A stretch of DNA of 64,000 nt, taken from positions 496,001-560,000 of the forward strand of contig CBDCQL010000001.1 of the NCBI GenBank assembly GCA_965220615.1. Reading direction: 5' to 3'. This DNA comes from JAGWBD01 sp965220615. GTDB lineage: Bacteria; Chloroflexota; Anaerolineae; Aggregatilineales; Phototrophicaceae. Shown here piece after piece: positions 32,197 through 45,922 of the stretch. The notes beneath the pieces are model-generated. The model was not told where the DNA came from. It did not search any database and worked only from the letters and a program-made list of their open reading frames with translations. A program made the position numbers and the translations under genes. Within the stretch, counting starts at the first letter, position 1, and the number at the start of each line of letters is the position of its first letter.

Positions 32197-33057
32197 GTGA
32201 AAACCCCGCTGCCCGCCGTCCTGCTGGCGCTGTTAATCTTTTGCGGCGCGGCAGCAGCGCAGGAATACCAGATCCGCGCCGGAGCCAATATCAATCTGCG
32301 CGATACTTACAGTCTCGAGGGCGCGGTGGTGGAAACCGTGCCGTCGGGCACCATCCTGCAGGTCGTCGGCCAGTTCAACCGCTGGCTGAAGATCGACAGA
32401 AACGGAAACACCCTGTGGATGGCGAACTGGGTCAGCCATTCCCACCTTACCGGCGGCGAGGGTGGTCAGCCACTCCCGCAGTCGCAAATCGACAACTGCT
32501 GTTTCGTCAACCGGCAATGCACGGTCGACGCCGAATGGGTCAGCGGCTACTGGGCCTTCCAGAAGGGTCAATGTACCGTGCCTGAACAAACCAAGCAGTC
32601 AACATCACTGCAGCCCACAAGTGCGGTGGCAATAGATGGGCCAGAGCATTTTGTTTTCCGGGTGGAAGCAGCACTTGCCTTGCTGAAGAACAGATCTCCG
32701 GAGTGGTATGCGTACGTGACCAGCGGACTGGACAAGATCAGACTCATACCGGATGCGGGGAGGATTAATTCGTTCGTGAGTTTGCAAACAAGAACATTTT
32801 CCGTGCTCCAGAGAAATTTTGATTTCACCTCCGGCAAAAATGCCGCACTTAACATGGCCGGCGGGATGGTTCATGAAGCCTGCCATGTGCACCGCTATGA
32901 AACCGGGTTGCAGCCTGGCGGCTACGAAGGGGAAAAGGCCTGCCTGACTGCCCAAATTGAAGCACTTGAAGCAGTCGACCCTCTCAATATCCTTATTTTG
33001 GTGTATCGAAGCGTGCTCGAAGACATCGACGACCCGGAGTTTCAGTGGTGGCACTAG
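32197..33057 (+). CDS. Secreted SH3-domain protein with HEXXH metallopeptidase-like domain, 286 aa
   Basis: Signal peptide KTPLPAVLLALLIFCGAAAA, then a bacterial SH3 domain (IRAGANINLRDTYSLEGAVV, WLKIDRNGNTLWMANWV), a Cys-rich module (DNCCFVNRQCTVDAEWVSGY) seen in other Chloroflexota SH3 proteins, and a C-terminal ~150-residue domain with GGMVHEACHVHRYETG. The latter contains HEACH, a zinc-peptidase-type HEXXH, followed by Tyr and Glu. GTG 32197 follows CAGGGGA; the longer frame from 32173 starts with a TTG without such a site. The C-terminal half has lower GC, so it may be a more recent fusion. Substrate unknown. Confidence 0.75.
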   Translation: MKTPLPAVLLALLIFCGAAAAQEYQIRAGANINLRDTYSLEGAVVETVPSGTILQVVGQFNRWLKIDRNGNTLWMANWVSHSHLTGGEGGQPLPQSQIDNCCFVNRQCTVDAEWVSGYWAFQKGQCTVPEQTKQSTSLQPTSAVAIDGPEHFVFRVEAALALLKNRSPEWYAYVTSGLDKIRLIPDAGRINSFVSLQTRTFSVLQRNFDFTSGKNAALNMAGGMVHEACHVHRYETGLQPGGYEGEKACLTAQIEALEAVDPLNILILVYRSVLEDIDDPEFQWWH

Positions 33058-33092
33058 CGCCGCCGCGCGAGAATCAGGAGGGTGAGGCGAAT

Positions 33093-33884
33093 ATGACAGG
33101 ACGACTCGCAGACAAGGTCGCCATCGTCACCGGCGGCGGCACCGGCATCGGCAAGGCAATCGCCATTCTCTTCGCAGCCGAGGGCGCCCGCGTCGCCATC
33201 TGCGGCCGCACGGAAAGCACCCTGCAGGAGACGGCCGACGAGATTCAGGGGGCCGGCGGCGATGTCCACGTCGTCCCGACCGACGTCAGCGACGCGGCGG
33301 CCGTCGATCACCTGACGCAACAGACGCTCGCCCGCTTCGGCCAGATCGATATCCTCGTCAACAACGCCGGCGTGCGCGCCAGCATCGGCACCCTGCTGGA
33401 ACTCGACGACGAGGAATGGCAGCGCACCTTCGATATCGATGCCCGCGGCAGCTGGTACTGCGCCCGCGCCGTCATCCCCGAGATGCGCAAACGCGGCGGC
33501 GGCTCGATCATCGCCATCAGTTCCATCTCCGCCTACGTGGGTCAGCCCAAACAGGGCGCCTACAACGCCGCCAAGGCCGCCCAGGAACTGCTGACCAAAT
33601 GCCTCGCGCTGGATTTCGCCGCCGACAACATCCGCGTCAATTCGGTCTGCCCCGCCTGGGTACTCACCGAGCTGAACCGCGACCAGGTCACGGAAATGCA
33701 GGCCGAGCCGGAGCGCATTTTCCCGCCCGGCATCAGCTGGAACGACCTGCTGCGCATGCACCCCCTGGGCCGCATCGGCGTCTCGGAGGACGTGGCCTGG
33801 GCGGCGCTCTACCTCGCCTCCGACGAGTCGCGCTGGGTGACTGGCACGGCCCTGTTCGTCGATGGCGGCTACACCTGCCAGTAA
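33093..33884 (+). CDS. SDR family oxidoreductase, 263 aa
   Basis: Classical short-chain dehydrogenase: TGGGTGIGKAIA cofactor motif, NNAGVR, the catalytic Ser in IIAISSISAYVG and YNAAKAA (YxxxK), and C-terminal LFVDGGYTC. It probably oxidises or reduces a secondary alcohol or sugar with NAD(P). ATG 33093 follows GGAGGGTGAGG. It is the first gene of an operon with the M24, E2, E1 and GMC genes. Confidence 0.93.
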   Translation: MTGRLADKVAIVTGGGTGIGKAIAILFAAEGARVAICGRTESTLQETADEIQGAGGDVHVVPTDVSDAAAVDHLTQQTLARFGQIDILVNNAGVRASIGTLLELDDEEWQRTFDIDARGSWYCARAVIPEMRKRGGGSIIAISSISAYVGQPKQGAYNAAKAAQELLTKCLALDFAADNIRVNSVCPAWVLTELNRDQVTEMQAEPERIFPPGISWNDLLRMHPLGRIGVSEDVAWAALYLASDESRWVTGTALFVDGGYTCQ

Positions 33885-33898
33885 GGCGCTGAAGGCCC

Positions 33899-35143
33899 AT
33901 GCTGTTTAACCAGGCCCGCGCCCGCGAATGTATGGACGCCGCCGGCCTCGACGCCCTGATCGCCTGCACGCCCGTCAACATCACTGCCTTCAGCGACTTC
34001 ACCCTCTGGCTGGACCCGCTCTTCCGCGAGTACATGGTCAACCCCGGTGCGCCGGGCCAGCGCATGCAGCGCTACGCCCTCTTCCCGCGCGACGCCGGGC
34101 CCGCCCTGGTCGTCGAGCCCATGATGGCCGTCAACGCCGCCGATCTCTGGGTGCGCGACCTGATCGCCTTCGGCGCGCCCACAATCGAGGAGCGCGACCC
34201 GCCGGCGCAGCCGCAGGCCTGGCCGCGCGTCCGTCAGGCCCAGGCAGACTCGGTCTGCTCCGCCACGCCCAACGATGCCCTGCTGAACCTGCTGCGCGAA
34301 CGCGGCCTGCAGGACGGGCGTCTCGGCATTGAGCTGGAGGAACTGCCGGCCAAGCACTTGCAGACCCTGCGCGACGCCCTGCCCCGGGCGCAACTGCTGG
34401 ACTGCAGCAACCTGCTGCGCTACGTCCGCGCCGTCAAGACCGCCGACGAGATTGAGCGCCTGCGGCGCGCGGCGCAGATCAGCGAGGCGGCCGCCATGGC
34501 CAGTCTGGCCCAGGCCGGGCCCGGAGTCAGCCTGGCGCAACTCTCCCTGGCCTACCGCGCCGGGGTCGCGCAGGCGGGCGCGGACTTCGACCACTTCGCC
34601 ATCGGCATCGACGGCGTCGGCATCGCCACGGAACCGGAACACCGCCTGGCGCCTGGCGCCGCGCTGTACGTGGATTTCGGCTGCCGCTGGCGCAGCTGCT
34701 ACTCCGACAGCGGCCTGACTCTGGCCCTCGGCCCCCTGTCGCCCGGGTTGTGTGGCCGTTATGACACCCTGCGCGCCTGCATCGACGCCGGCATCGCGCA
34801 GTTGCGGCCCGGACGGCGCGGCTCGCAGGCGCAGGCCGCCATGCAAGGCGTGATCGACGGCAGCGACATTGGCGTGGCCGCGCCGCACGGTCACGGTCTC
34901 GGCCTGGAAGTGCGCGACTATCCGGTCATTGTGGCGGACAACGGCTTGCGGCTGCGCGACGACTGCCTTAACATCCCCGCCGACTTGCCCTTCGAGGCCG
35001 ACATGGTGGTCAACCTCGAGGCCAGCAGCTTCATCGCCGGCGAGGCGTCGCTGCACATTGAGGAGAGCTTCCTGATCACAGGCGGCGGGGCGGAACCCCT
35101 GAGCCCGCGGCGCGCGACGCCCACGCGACCGGACGCGATCTGA
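33899..35143 (+). CDS. M24 family metallopeptidase-like protein (Xaa-Pro aminopeptidase-like), 414 aa
   Basis: An N-terminal creatinase-like domain (about 1-170) and a pita-bread C-terminal domain carrying all five metal ligands: Asp in YVDFGC, Asp in YSDSGLT, His in HGHGLGLE, Glu in VNLEASS and Glu in HIEESFLIT. Such enzymes cleave Xaa-Pro dipeptides or act as creatinase/prolidase-like hydrolases. In this operon with an oxoacid dehydrogenase it may hydrolyse an amide-containing compound; that is inference. It starts 14 bases after the SDR gene. Confidence 0.88.
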   Translation: MLFNQARARECMDAAGLDALIACTPVNITAFSDFTLWLDPLFREYMVNPGAPGQRMQRYALFPRDAGPALVVEPMMAVNAADLWVRDLIAFGAPTIEERDPPAQPQAWPRVRQAQADSVCSATPNDALLNLLRERGLQDGRLGIELEELPAKHLQTLRDALPRAQLLDCSNLLRYVRAVKTADEIERLRRAAQISEAAAMASLAQAGPGVSLAQLSLAYRAGVAQAGADFDHFAIGIDGVGIATEPEHRLAPGAALYVDFGCRWRSCYSDSGLTLALGPLSPGLCGRYDTLRACIDAGIAQLRPGRRGSQAQAAMQGVIDGSDIGVAAPHGHGLGLEVRDYPVIVADNGLRLRDDCLNIPADLPFEADMVVNLEASSFIAGEASLHIEESFLITGGGAEPLSPRRATPTRPDAI

Positions 35144-35150
35144 GGTCCCC

Positions 35151-36469
35151 ATGGCCAGCGCAGTGCTCCTGCCCAAACTGGGTAACTCGGTGGAAAGTTC
35201 GCTCATCCTCGCCTGGCACAAGACCGTCGGCGATCCCGTCGCGCAGGGCGAGTTACTGGCCGAGATCGAGACCGACAAGGCCACGCTGGAGATCGAAAGC
35301 CCCGCCGACGGGCTGCTGCTGGCGCGCTTTTACGAGGTCGGCGCCGAGGTCGAGGTCATGGCGCCCATCGGCGCCATCGGCGCGCCCGGCGAGGACATTG
35401 ACGACCTGCGCCCGCCATCCGCGACAGCCGCCACGACGCCGCAAACGCCACAAGTCCCGCCCGCGCCGATGCCAACCGGCTCTCCGGTCGGTGGTCGTCC
35501 CGCCAGCTCGCCGCGCGCCCGCAAACTGGCGGCCGCCAACGGCATCGCGTTGACCGGCCTGAATGGCAGCGGCCCTGGCGGCCGCATCCTCGAACGCGAC
35601 GTGCAGGCCGCCCTTGCCGGGCAGCCGCGTCTGACGCCCGTGGCGCAGGCGATGCTGCGCGAGGGCGGCTACAGCCTGCCGGCGCGCGGCAGCGGCCCGC
35701 GCGGGCGCATCCGGCGCCGCGACCTGATCCCCGCTCTGGCGGAGCCGGAGGACGTGCAGCGCGTGCCCTTGCGCGGGGCGCGGCGCGTCACCGCACGCCG
35801 CATGCTGGAATCGCTGCAGACCACGGCCCAGCTGACGCTGCACGCCCACGCCGACGCGCGCGCGCTGCTGGCCCTGCGCCAGCGTCTGAAGGCGGGCGAG
35901 ATCAGCCCGGCGCTGCGCGCGGTCACCATCAACGACCTGCTGCATTACGCCGTGGCGCGTACCCTGCCGGCGCATCCGGACCTGAACGCCAGACTGACGG
36001 AGGACCACGTCCTGCGCTTCCGCAAGGTTCATCTGGGCTTCGCCGTGGATACGCCGCGCGGGCTCTACGTGCCCGTCATCCGCGACGCCGATCGCCTCGG
36101 CCTGCAGCAATTGGCCGACGAGGCGCGGCGACTGGTTCGCGCCTGTCGCGCCGGCGCCATTCATCCGGAGGAACTGGAAGGGGCGACCTTCACCGTCAGC
36201 AACCTGGGCAGTTACGGCGTCGAAAGCTTCACGCCCATCCTGAACCCGCCCCAGGCGGGCATTCTGGGCGCGGGCGCCATACACCTGAAGGCCGTGCAGG
36301 AAAATGGCGTGGTGGCCTTCCTGCCGCATATCGGCCTGTCGCTGACGATCGACCACCAGGTGCTGGATGGCGCGCCCGCCGCCCGCTTCCTGCAGGACCT
36401 CGCGCGGCGTCTGACGCGGATCGAGGAAGCCATCAGCGCCACCGACCACAGCGAAGCGGACGAGGCTCC

Positions 36470-36473
<4 letters not shown>
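35151..36473 (+). CDS. 2-oxo acid dehydrogenase E2 (dihydrolipoyl acyltransferase), 440 aa
   Basis: N-terminal lipoyl domain with lipoylated Lys in EIETDKATLEIESPADG, then two peripheral-subunit-binding-like motifs (SPRARKLAAANG...RILERDVQ and LTPVAQAMLREGG...RIRRRDL), and the acyltransferase core ending TIDHQVLDGAPAARFLQDL with the catalytic His and Asp (HxxxDG). It transfers the acyl group from E1 to CoA. Its last four bases overlap the start of the E1 gene. No E3 gene lies in the window. Two subunit-binding motifs instead of one is unusual. Confidence 0.93.
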
Positions 36474-38932
<2,459 letters not shown>

Positions 38933-38936
38933 GCCG

Positions 38937-40541
38937 GTGCCGGGACCCGACGCCAGGCTGGATGCGCCGCCGGACGCCGACTTCATCGTGGTTGGCGCCG
39001 GCTCGGCCGGCTGCGCCCTGGCCGCGCGCCTCAGCGAGAAGGGCCGCTGGCGAGTATTGCTGCTGGAAGCCGGCGGGCCCGACGAGCACGAGGACGTGCG
39101 CATCCCCGGCCGATTCCCCAACCTGTTGGGCACGGCGATGGACTGGGACTACCGCAGCGTGCCGCAGGCCGGCCTTAACGGGCGCCGCGTGCCCGTCCCG
39201 CGCGGCAAACTCTACGGCGGCAGCAGTTCGATCAACTCCATGGTCTACCAGCGCGGCCACCCGGCCTGCTTCGATCGCTGGGCGGCCCTCGGCAACGCTG
39301 GCTGGAATTACACCGACGTCCTGCCCTTCTTCCGCAGGTCGCAACACCAGCAGCGCGGCGCTTCCCGGCATCACGGGGTGGATGGCCCCGTGCACGTCTC
39401 CGACCTGCGCGACCCCAACCCGCTCAGTCTGGTCTTCGTCGCCGCCGCGCAACAGGCCGGCCTGCGCCCCAACCTCGACTTCAACGACGGCGAGCAGGAA
39501 GGCTGCGGCCTGATCCAGGTCAACCAGCGCGACGGCGAGCGCAGCAGCGCCGCCGCCTACCTGCCGGCCGCCCTCGCCCGGCCCAACTTCCGCGCCATCC
39601 CCTTCGCCCAGGTGACGGCGCTGGAGTTCGAGGGCCGCCGTTGCCGCGGCCTGCGCTTCCTGCATGACGGCCGGCAACGCCTCGCGCGCGCCAGGCGTGA
39701 GGTCATCCTCTGCGGCGGCGCCATCAACTCGCCGCAACTGCTGCTCTGCTCCGGCGTCGGGCCGGGCGAGCAACTGCGCGAGCTCGGCATCGCCGTCGTC
39801 CATGACCTGCCGGGCGTCGGTCGCAACCTGCGCGACCACGTTGAAGCGCCGGTCTCGTACCACTGCACGCAGCCGGTCACCCTGGCGGCGAAGAACGACC
39901 CGGCGCAACTCGAGCGCTACCGCCGTGAGCGCAGCGGCCTACTGAGCTCCAGCAACGCCGAGGCCTGCGCCTTCGTGCACCTGGGCGAGGACTCCGACCT
40001 GCCGGAATTGCAACTGCACTTCGCGCCCAACTGGTCCGCCCTGGATGACTTCGACCTGCCCGGGGGCCACGGCTTCACCTTTCACCCTGGCGTGGTGGTC
40101 ACCCACAGCGTGGGCGAGTTGAGCCTGCAGTCCGCCGATCCCCTCGCGCCGCCGCTGATCGACCCGGCCCTGCTGCAGGACGAGCGCGATCTGCGGGCCC
40201 TGCTGACGGGGCTGCGCCTGTCGCGGCGGATCGCCGCCATGCCGGCCTTCGCCCCCTGGCGCGGCGCGGAATTCCTGCCTGGCCCCAACGCCCAAACCGA
40301 CGACGAACTGATTGCCTACCTGCGCCAGGTCGCCTCGACCGTTTACCATCCGGCCGGCAGCTGCCGCATGGGCCGGGACCCGCTGGCGGTGGTCGACGAG
40401 CGTCTGCGCCTGCGCGGACTGGCGGGGCTGCGCGTGGCCGACGCCTCCATCATGCCGACCCTCGTCAACGCCAACACCAACGCCGCCTGCCTCATGATCG
40501 GCGAGAAGGCCGCCGACCTGGTCCTCGCCGACCACGCCTGA
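38937..40541 (+). CDS. GMC family FAD-dependent oxidoreductase, 534 aa
   Basis: N-terminal FAD motif DFIVVGAGSAGCALAARLSE (GxGxxG), GMC signature 1 in GKLYGGSSSINSMVYQRG, signature 2 in CGGAINSPQLLLCSGVG, and the catalytic His/Asn pair in STVYHPAGSCRMG and TLVNANTNAACLMIGEKAAD. This is the choline dehydrogenase/alcohol oxidase group that oxidises primary or secondary alcohols. GTG 38937 is five bases after the E1 stop, suggesting the same transcript. A long upstream frame in this register lies in the E1 gene and is not real. Confidence 0.9.
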   Translation: MPGPDARLDAPPDADFIVVGAGSAGCALAARLSEKGRWRVLLLEAGGPDEHEDVRIPGRFPNLLGTAMDWDYRSVPQAGLNGRRVPVPRGKLYGGSSSINSMVYQRGHPACFDRWAALGNAGWNYTDVLPFFRRSQHQQRGASRHHGVDGPVHVSDLRDPNPLSLVFVAAAQQAGLRPNLDFNDGEQEGCGLIQVNQRDGERSSAAAYLPAALARPNFRAIPFAQVTALEFEGRRCRGLRFLHDGRQRLARARREVILCGGAINSPQLLLCSGVGPGEQLRELGIAVVHDLPGVGRNLRDHVEAPVSYHCTQPVTLAAKNDPAQLERYRRERSGLLSSSNAEACAFVHLGEDSDLPELQLHFAPNWSALDDFDLPGGHGFTFHPGVVVTHSVGELSLQSADPLAPPLIDPALLQDERDLRALLTGLRLSRRIAAMPAFAPWRGAEFLPGPNAQTDDELIAYLRQVASTVYHPAGSCRMGRDPLAVVDERLRLRGLAGLRVADASIMPTLVNANTNAACLMIGEKAADLVLADHA

Positions 40542-40617
40542 AGCGTCACCCGGTTCGCCCGCGACCTGACCGCCTGCTACACTCGCGCGGCAGCCCGCTT
40601 GCAGGAGAGTCGCCACC

Positions 40618-41586
40618 ATGAGCAGCGGCCCACCTTGGCACCCGCCCGACGGCATGCGCTCGCCGCGTTACGGCGGTGTGCGCAGCTTCATGCGCCTGCC
40701 GCACGTGACGCAACTGGACGGCGTCGATTTCGCCGTGGCCGGCGTGCCTTTCGATACCGGCGCGACCTATCGCGTCGGCGCGCGCTTCGGGCCGGAGGCC
40801 ATCCGCTCCGCCTCCGTGCTGCTGCGCCCCTACCACCCGGACCAGGCAGTGGCGCTCTTCCCGACGCTATCCGGCGTGGACTACGGCGACCTGCCCACCG
40901 TGCCGGGTTACCTGCCGCGCTCACACCAGGACATCGCCGCCGCCGCCGAAGCGCTCTTCCGCGCCGGCGTCACGCCGATCTTCCTCGGCGGCGACCATTC
41001 GGTCTCACTGCCGCTGCTGCGCGCCGCCGGCGCCCTCCGCGACGAGCCGCTGTCGCTGCTGCACTTCGATTCGCACGGCGATGTCTGGGAAGGCTACTAC
41101 GGCGGCCTCGACACGCATGGCACGCCCTTCCGACGCGCGCTGGAGGAGGGGCTGATCGACGCCAGTCAGTCCATCCAGATCGGCCTGCGCGGTTCGGTCT
41201 ACGACGAGCAGGACGTCCAGCTTTCCCGCGATCTGGGCTTTCAGGTGGTGACGGCGCGCGAACTGCATCGCCGCGGCGTGGACGACGTGCTGCGGCAGGT
41301 GCATGAACTGCTGCGCGGGCGCGACTGCTATCTCAGCTTCGATATCGACTTCGTCGACCCGGCCTTCGCGCCCGGCACCGGCACCCCCGAGACCGGCGGC
41401 TTCAGCGGCGCGGTCTGCCACGAGTTGTTGCGCGGTCTGCGCGGCCTGCACTTCGTCGCCTTCGACATGGTCGAGGTGCTGCCCGCCCATGACCCGGCCG
41501 GCGTCACCGCCCTGCTGGCGGCCAATCTGGTCTACGAATTCATCGCCCTGCTGGCCCTGCAGAAGCGCGACGGACGCGGCGCCTGA
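40618..41586 (+). CDS. Agmatinase/arginase family ureohydrolase, 322 aa
   Basis: Ureohydrolase metal motifs GGDHSVSLP, DSHGD (Ser in place of the usual Ala) and SFDIDFVDPAFAPGTGTPETGG are present, the last being the agmatinase-type SxDxDxxDPxxAPGTGTP motif. Family members hydrolyse guanidino compounds (agmatine, guanidinobutyrate, proclavaminate and others) to urea and an amine. AGGAGAG lies nine bases before the ATG and a TACACT box at about 40576 may give it its own promoter. It follows the E1/E2/GMC operon on the same strand after 76 bases. Confidence 0.9.
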   Translation: MSSGPPWHPPDGMRSPRYGGVRSFMRLPHVTQLDGVDFAVAGVPFDTGATYRVGARFGPEAIRSASVLLRPYHPDQAVALFPTLSGVDYGDLPTVPGYLPRSHQDIAAAAEALFRAGVTPIFLGGDHSVSLPLLRAAGALRDEPLSLLHFDSHGDVWEGYYGGLDTHGTPFRRALEEGLIDASQSIQIGLRGSVYDEQDVQLSRDLGFQVVTARELHRRGVDDVLRQVHELLRGRDCYLSFDIDFVDPAFAPGTGTPETGGFSGAVCHELLRGLRGLHFVAFDMVEVLPAHDPAGVTALLAANLVYEFIALLALQKRDGRGA

Positions 41587-41598
41587 GGCGCATCCGCT

Positions 41599-43797
<2,199 letters not shown>

Positions 43798-43830
43798 GGG
43801 TCTGGCCTTCGCGATTGCGGGGATTGCACC

Positions 43831-43855
43831 AGTATACCCCCTGGCCGGCTATACT
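43831..43855. promoter_or_regulatory. Back-to-back TATACT boxes between recD2 and the phosphoesterase gene
   Basis: TATACT occurs on the minus strand at 43836-43831 and on the plus strand at 43850-43855, each at a suitable distance from the start codon it would serve. -35 boxes are poor (a TTGCAC 20 bases upstream for the plus strand), so these are tentative -10 elements. Confidence 0.4.
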
Positions 43856-43865
43856 CCTGCCCGAC

Positions 43866-43876
43866 GGGGGGGGGGG
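43866..43876 (+). repeat. Homopolymeric G tract (11 G) in the 5' leader
   Basis: Eleven consecutive G residues lie 7 bases before ATG 43883, downstream of the TATACT box. The run occupies the ribosome-site position. Tracts of this length are prone to slippage. Confidence 0.9.
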
Positions 43877-43882
43877 ACGCGC

Positions 43883-44659
43883 ATGCGACTGGCGGTACTG
43901 GCGGATATTCACGGCAACCTCACGGCCTTCGAGGCCGCCTGGGCGGACCTCCAGGCCCGGGGCGATTTCGATGAAATCTGGCTGCTCGGCGATCTGGCGG
44001 CCTTCGGCCCGCGCCCGGCCGACTGTGTGCGCCGCGTCCTCGAACTGCGCGAGGCGCTGGGTGAGGAGAAGCTGCGCGTCATCGGCGGCAACACCGACCG
44101 CTACCTCGTGCATGGTTCGCGACCCGCCTCGACGCCCGCCGCAGCGGATATCGACGCCCTGCGCGCGCTGGCGCCCACCTGGCGCGCGCGCGACCGGGCG
44201 CTCAACTGGAGTGTGGAGCAACTGGCCTGGGAAGAATATGACTTTCTGCGCGGCCTTCCGGGCCGCGAACTGTCCCTGCGCGCGCCGGACTACGGGCCGG
44301 TGATCGGCTATCACGCCATCCCCGGCGACGATGAATCGACCGCCCTGCGCCCCGATTCGCCCGCCGAGGAGGCGCTGGACTCCCTGCTGGACCGCGAGGG
44401 ACGCCTCGGCATCGGCGGCCACACCCACCTGCAGATGGACCGCGACCTCGGCCACTGGCGCGCGGTCAACGTCGGCAGCGTCGGCTGGTCTTTCGGCGCG
44501 CCGGGCATGGCTGAATGGGGCCTGTTCACCTTTGCCGACGGCGTCGCGACAGTCGAGTTGCGCCGCGTCCCCTGGGACGTCGTCGCCGTGCTGCAGGAGT
44601 TCCGCGCAGTCGGTCATCCGGCGCCGGAGCCTTTTATTAGTCAGGGCCGTCTGCGCTAA
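43883..44659 (+). CDS. Metallophosphoesterase (YfcE/calcineurin-like), 258 aa
   Basis: Metallophosphoesterase motifs in order: RLAVLADIHGNLTAFEAAW (DxHxN), IWLLGDLAAFGPRP (GDxxxxGP), VIGGNTDRYLV (GNTD instead of GNHD) and GGHTHLQMDRDL (GHTH). It resembles MJ0936/YfcE phosphodiesterases that act on cyclic nucleotides or on other small phosphodiesters. ATG 43883 follows an 11-G tract which may serve as or replace a ribosome site. Function unproven. Confidence 0.88.
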   Translation: MRLAVLADIHGNLTAFEAAWADLQARGDFDEIWLLGDLAAFGPRPADCVRRVLELREALGEEKLRVIGGNTDRYLVHGSRPASTPAAADIDALRALAPTWRARDRALNWSVEQLAWEEYDFLRGLPGRELSLRAPDYGPVIGYHAIPGDDESTALRPDSPAEEALDSLLDREGRLGIGGHTHLQMDRDLGHWRAVNVGSVGWSFGAPGMAEWGLFTFADGVATVELRRVPWDVVAVLQEFRAVGHPAPEPFISQGRLR

Positions 44660-44707
44660 GACTGGCCTCCGACCATCCGTCCGGGCCGCCTGCGCTGACG
44701 CCCAGGC

Positions 44708-45745
44708 TCACACCCGGATGATGCGCCCTTCCGCCGCGCGCCGCAGGCGGTCGTTGATCGCCGCGCCGAGGCCCTCCGGCTCCTCCAGCCGCGCCAAAAT
44801 GACGTCCACGCCGCGCGCATCCAGTTCGCGCAGCGCCGCGAAGAGTCCCCGCCCTGCCGCTTCCTGGCCCTCTCCCGGCGAGACCTGTTCACAGCCCGCG
44901 AGGCCTGGCAGCGCGCCCAGCAACCCGACGCGTCGACCGCTGACCGTATGGACGCGGAGGGCGTCCTGCATGGCGGCCAGCACGGACTCCGCCTCACCCT
45001 CGTAGAGCAGGAGCTCCGCCCGCGGCGAGTAGTGGCGCCGATGCTGGCCTGGCGAATCCGGAAGCGCGTCGTCATCGTCGAGGTCCAGCATCGCTCCGCC
45101 GCTGCGCAGGTCCGGCAGTTGCGCGCGCAACTGCTCCAGCGTGATCGCGCCCGGCCGCAGCAGGACGGGCGGCTGACTGCTCATGTCCAGCACCGTCGAT
45201 TCCAGCCCGATGCGCGTCGGCCCGCTATCCAACAGCAGGTCGATACGTCCCTCCAGGTCCGCCAGCACGTGGCTGGCGCGCGTCGCGCTGGGCCGCGCGA
45301 AACGGTTGGCGCTGGGCGCCACCAGCGGGCGACCGGTCGCCCGGATCAGGGCCCGCGCGACCGCGTGCGCCGGCAGGCGCAGGGCCACCGTGTCGCGTTG
45401 CGGCGCGATGAGGTCCGGCAGCGCCGGGTGGCGTTTGAGCACGAGGGTCAGCGGGCCCGGCCAGAAGCGCTGCGCCAGTTGCAGCGCCGACTCCGGCACG
45501 TCGACGACCAGGCCCTCCAGTTGCTCCAGGTCGGCGACGTGCACGATCAGCGGGTTGCTGGCCGGCCGCTCCTTGGCCCGGTAGAGGCGCCGGATGGCGT
45601 CGGCGTCCATGGCATTGGCACCAAGGCCGTAAACCGTCTCGGTCGGGAAGGCCACCAGGCTGCCCTGCTGCAGCGCGCGCGCCGCGGCGGCGATGGCCTT
45701 CGCCTGAGGGTAACGCGGATTGACGGGCAGGACAGTGGTGTTCAT
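44708..45745 (-). CDS. L-threonylcarbamoyladenylate synthase (Sua5/YwlC), 345 aa
   Basis: N-terminal YrdC domain with GSLVAFPTETVYGLGANA, KERPASNPLIVHV and RPLVAPSANRFARPSAT, followed by a Sua5 C-terminal domain after a Pro/His segment (SPGQHRRHYSPRAELLLYEG). It makes threonylcarbamoyl-AMP from Thr, bicarbonate and ATP for the t6A tRNA modification. The length is that of the two-domain Sua5 form. Confidence 0.96.
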   Translation of the reverse strand: MNTTVLPVNPRYPQAKAIAAAARALQQGSLVAFPTETVYGLGANAMDADAIRRLYRAKERPASNPLIVHVADLEQLEGLVVDVPESALQLAQRFWPGPLTLVLKRHPALPDLIAPQRDTVALRLPAHAVARALIRATGRPLVAPSANRFARPSATRASHVLADLEGRIDLLLDSGPTRIGLESTVLDMSSQPPVLLRPGAITLEQLRAQLPDLRSGGAMLDLDDDDALPDSPGQHRRHYSPRAELLLYEGEAESVLAAMQDALRVHTVSGRRVGLLGALPGLAGCEQVSPGEGQEAAGRGLFAALRELDARGVDVILARLEEPEGLGAAINDRLRRAAEGRIIRV

Positions 45746-45922
45746 GTCACCCTGGTTCGTTTTCCGACCTGAGAGGGCGGCCCGCGCCCTTGCTGCCTGT
45801 CCGCCGAAATACTAACAGAATGTAAACACATTTCCTGCCCGCGACGGGGTATGCTTAACGCAGCGTTCGGGTGACCCTGTCGCCCGCGCGCTGTTGCATG
45901 CCAACACCGGAGACCAACGCCC

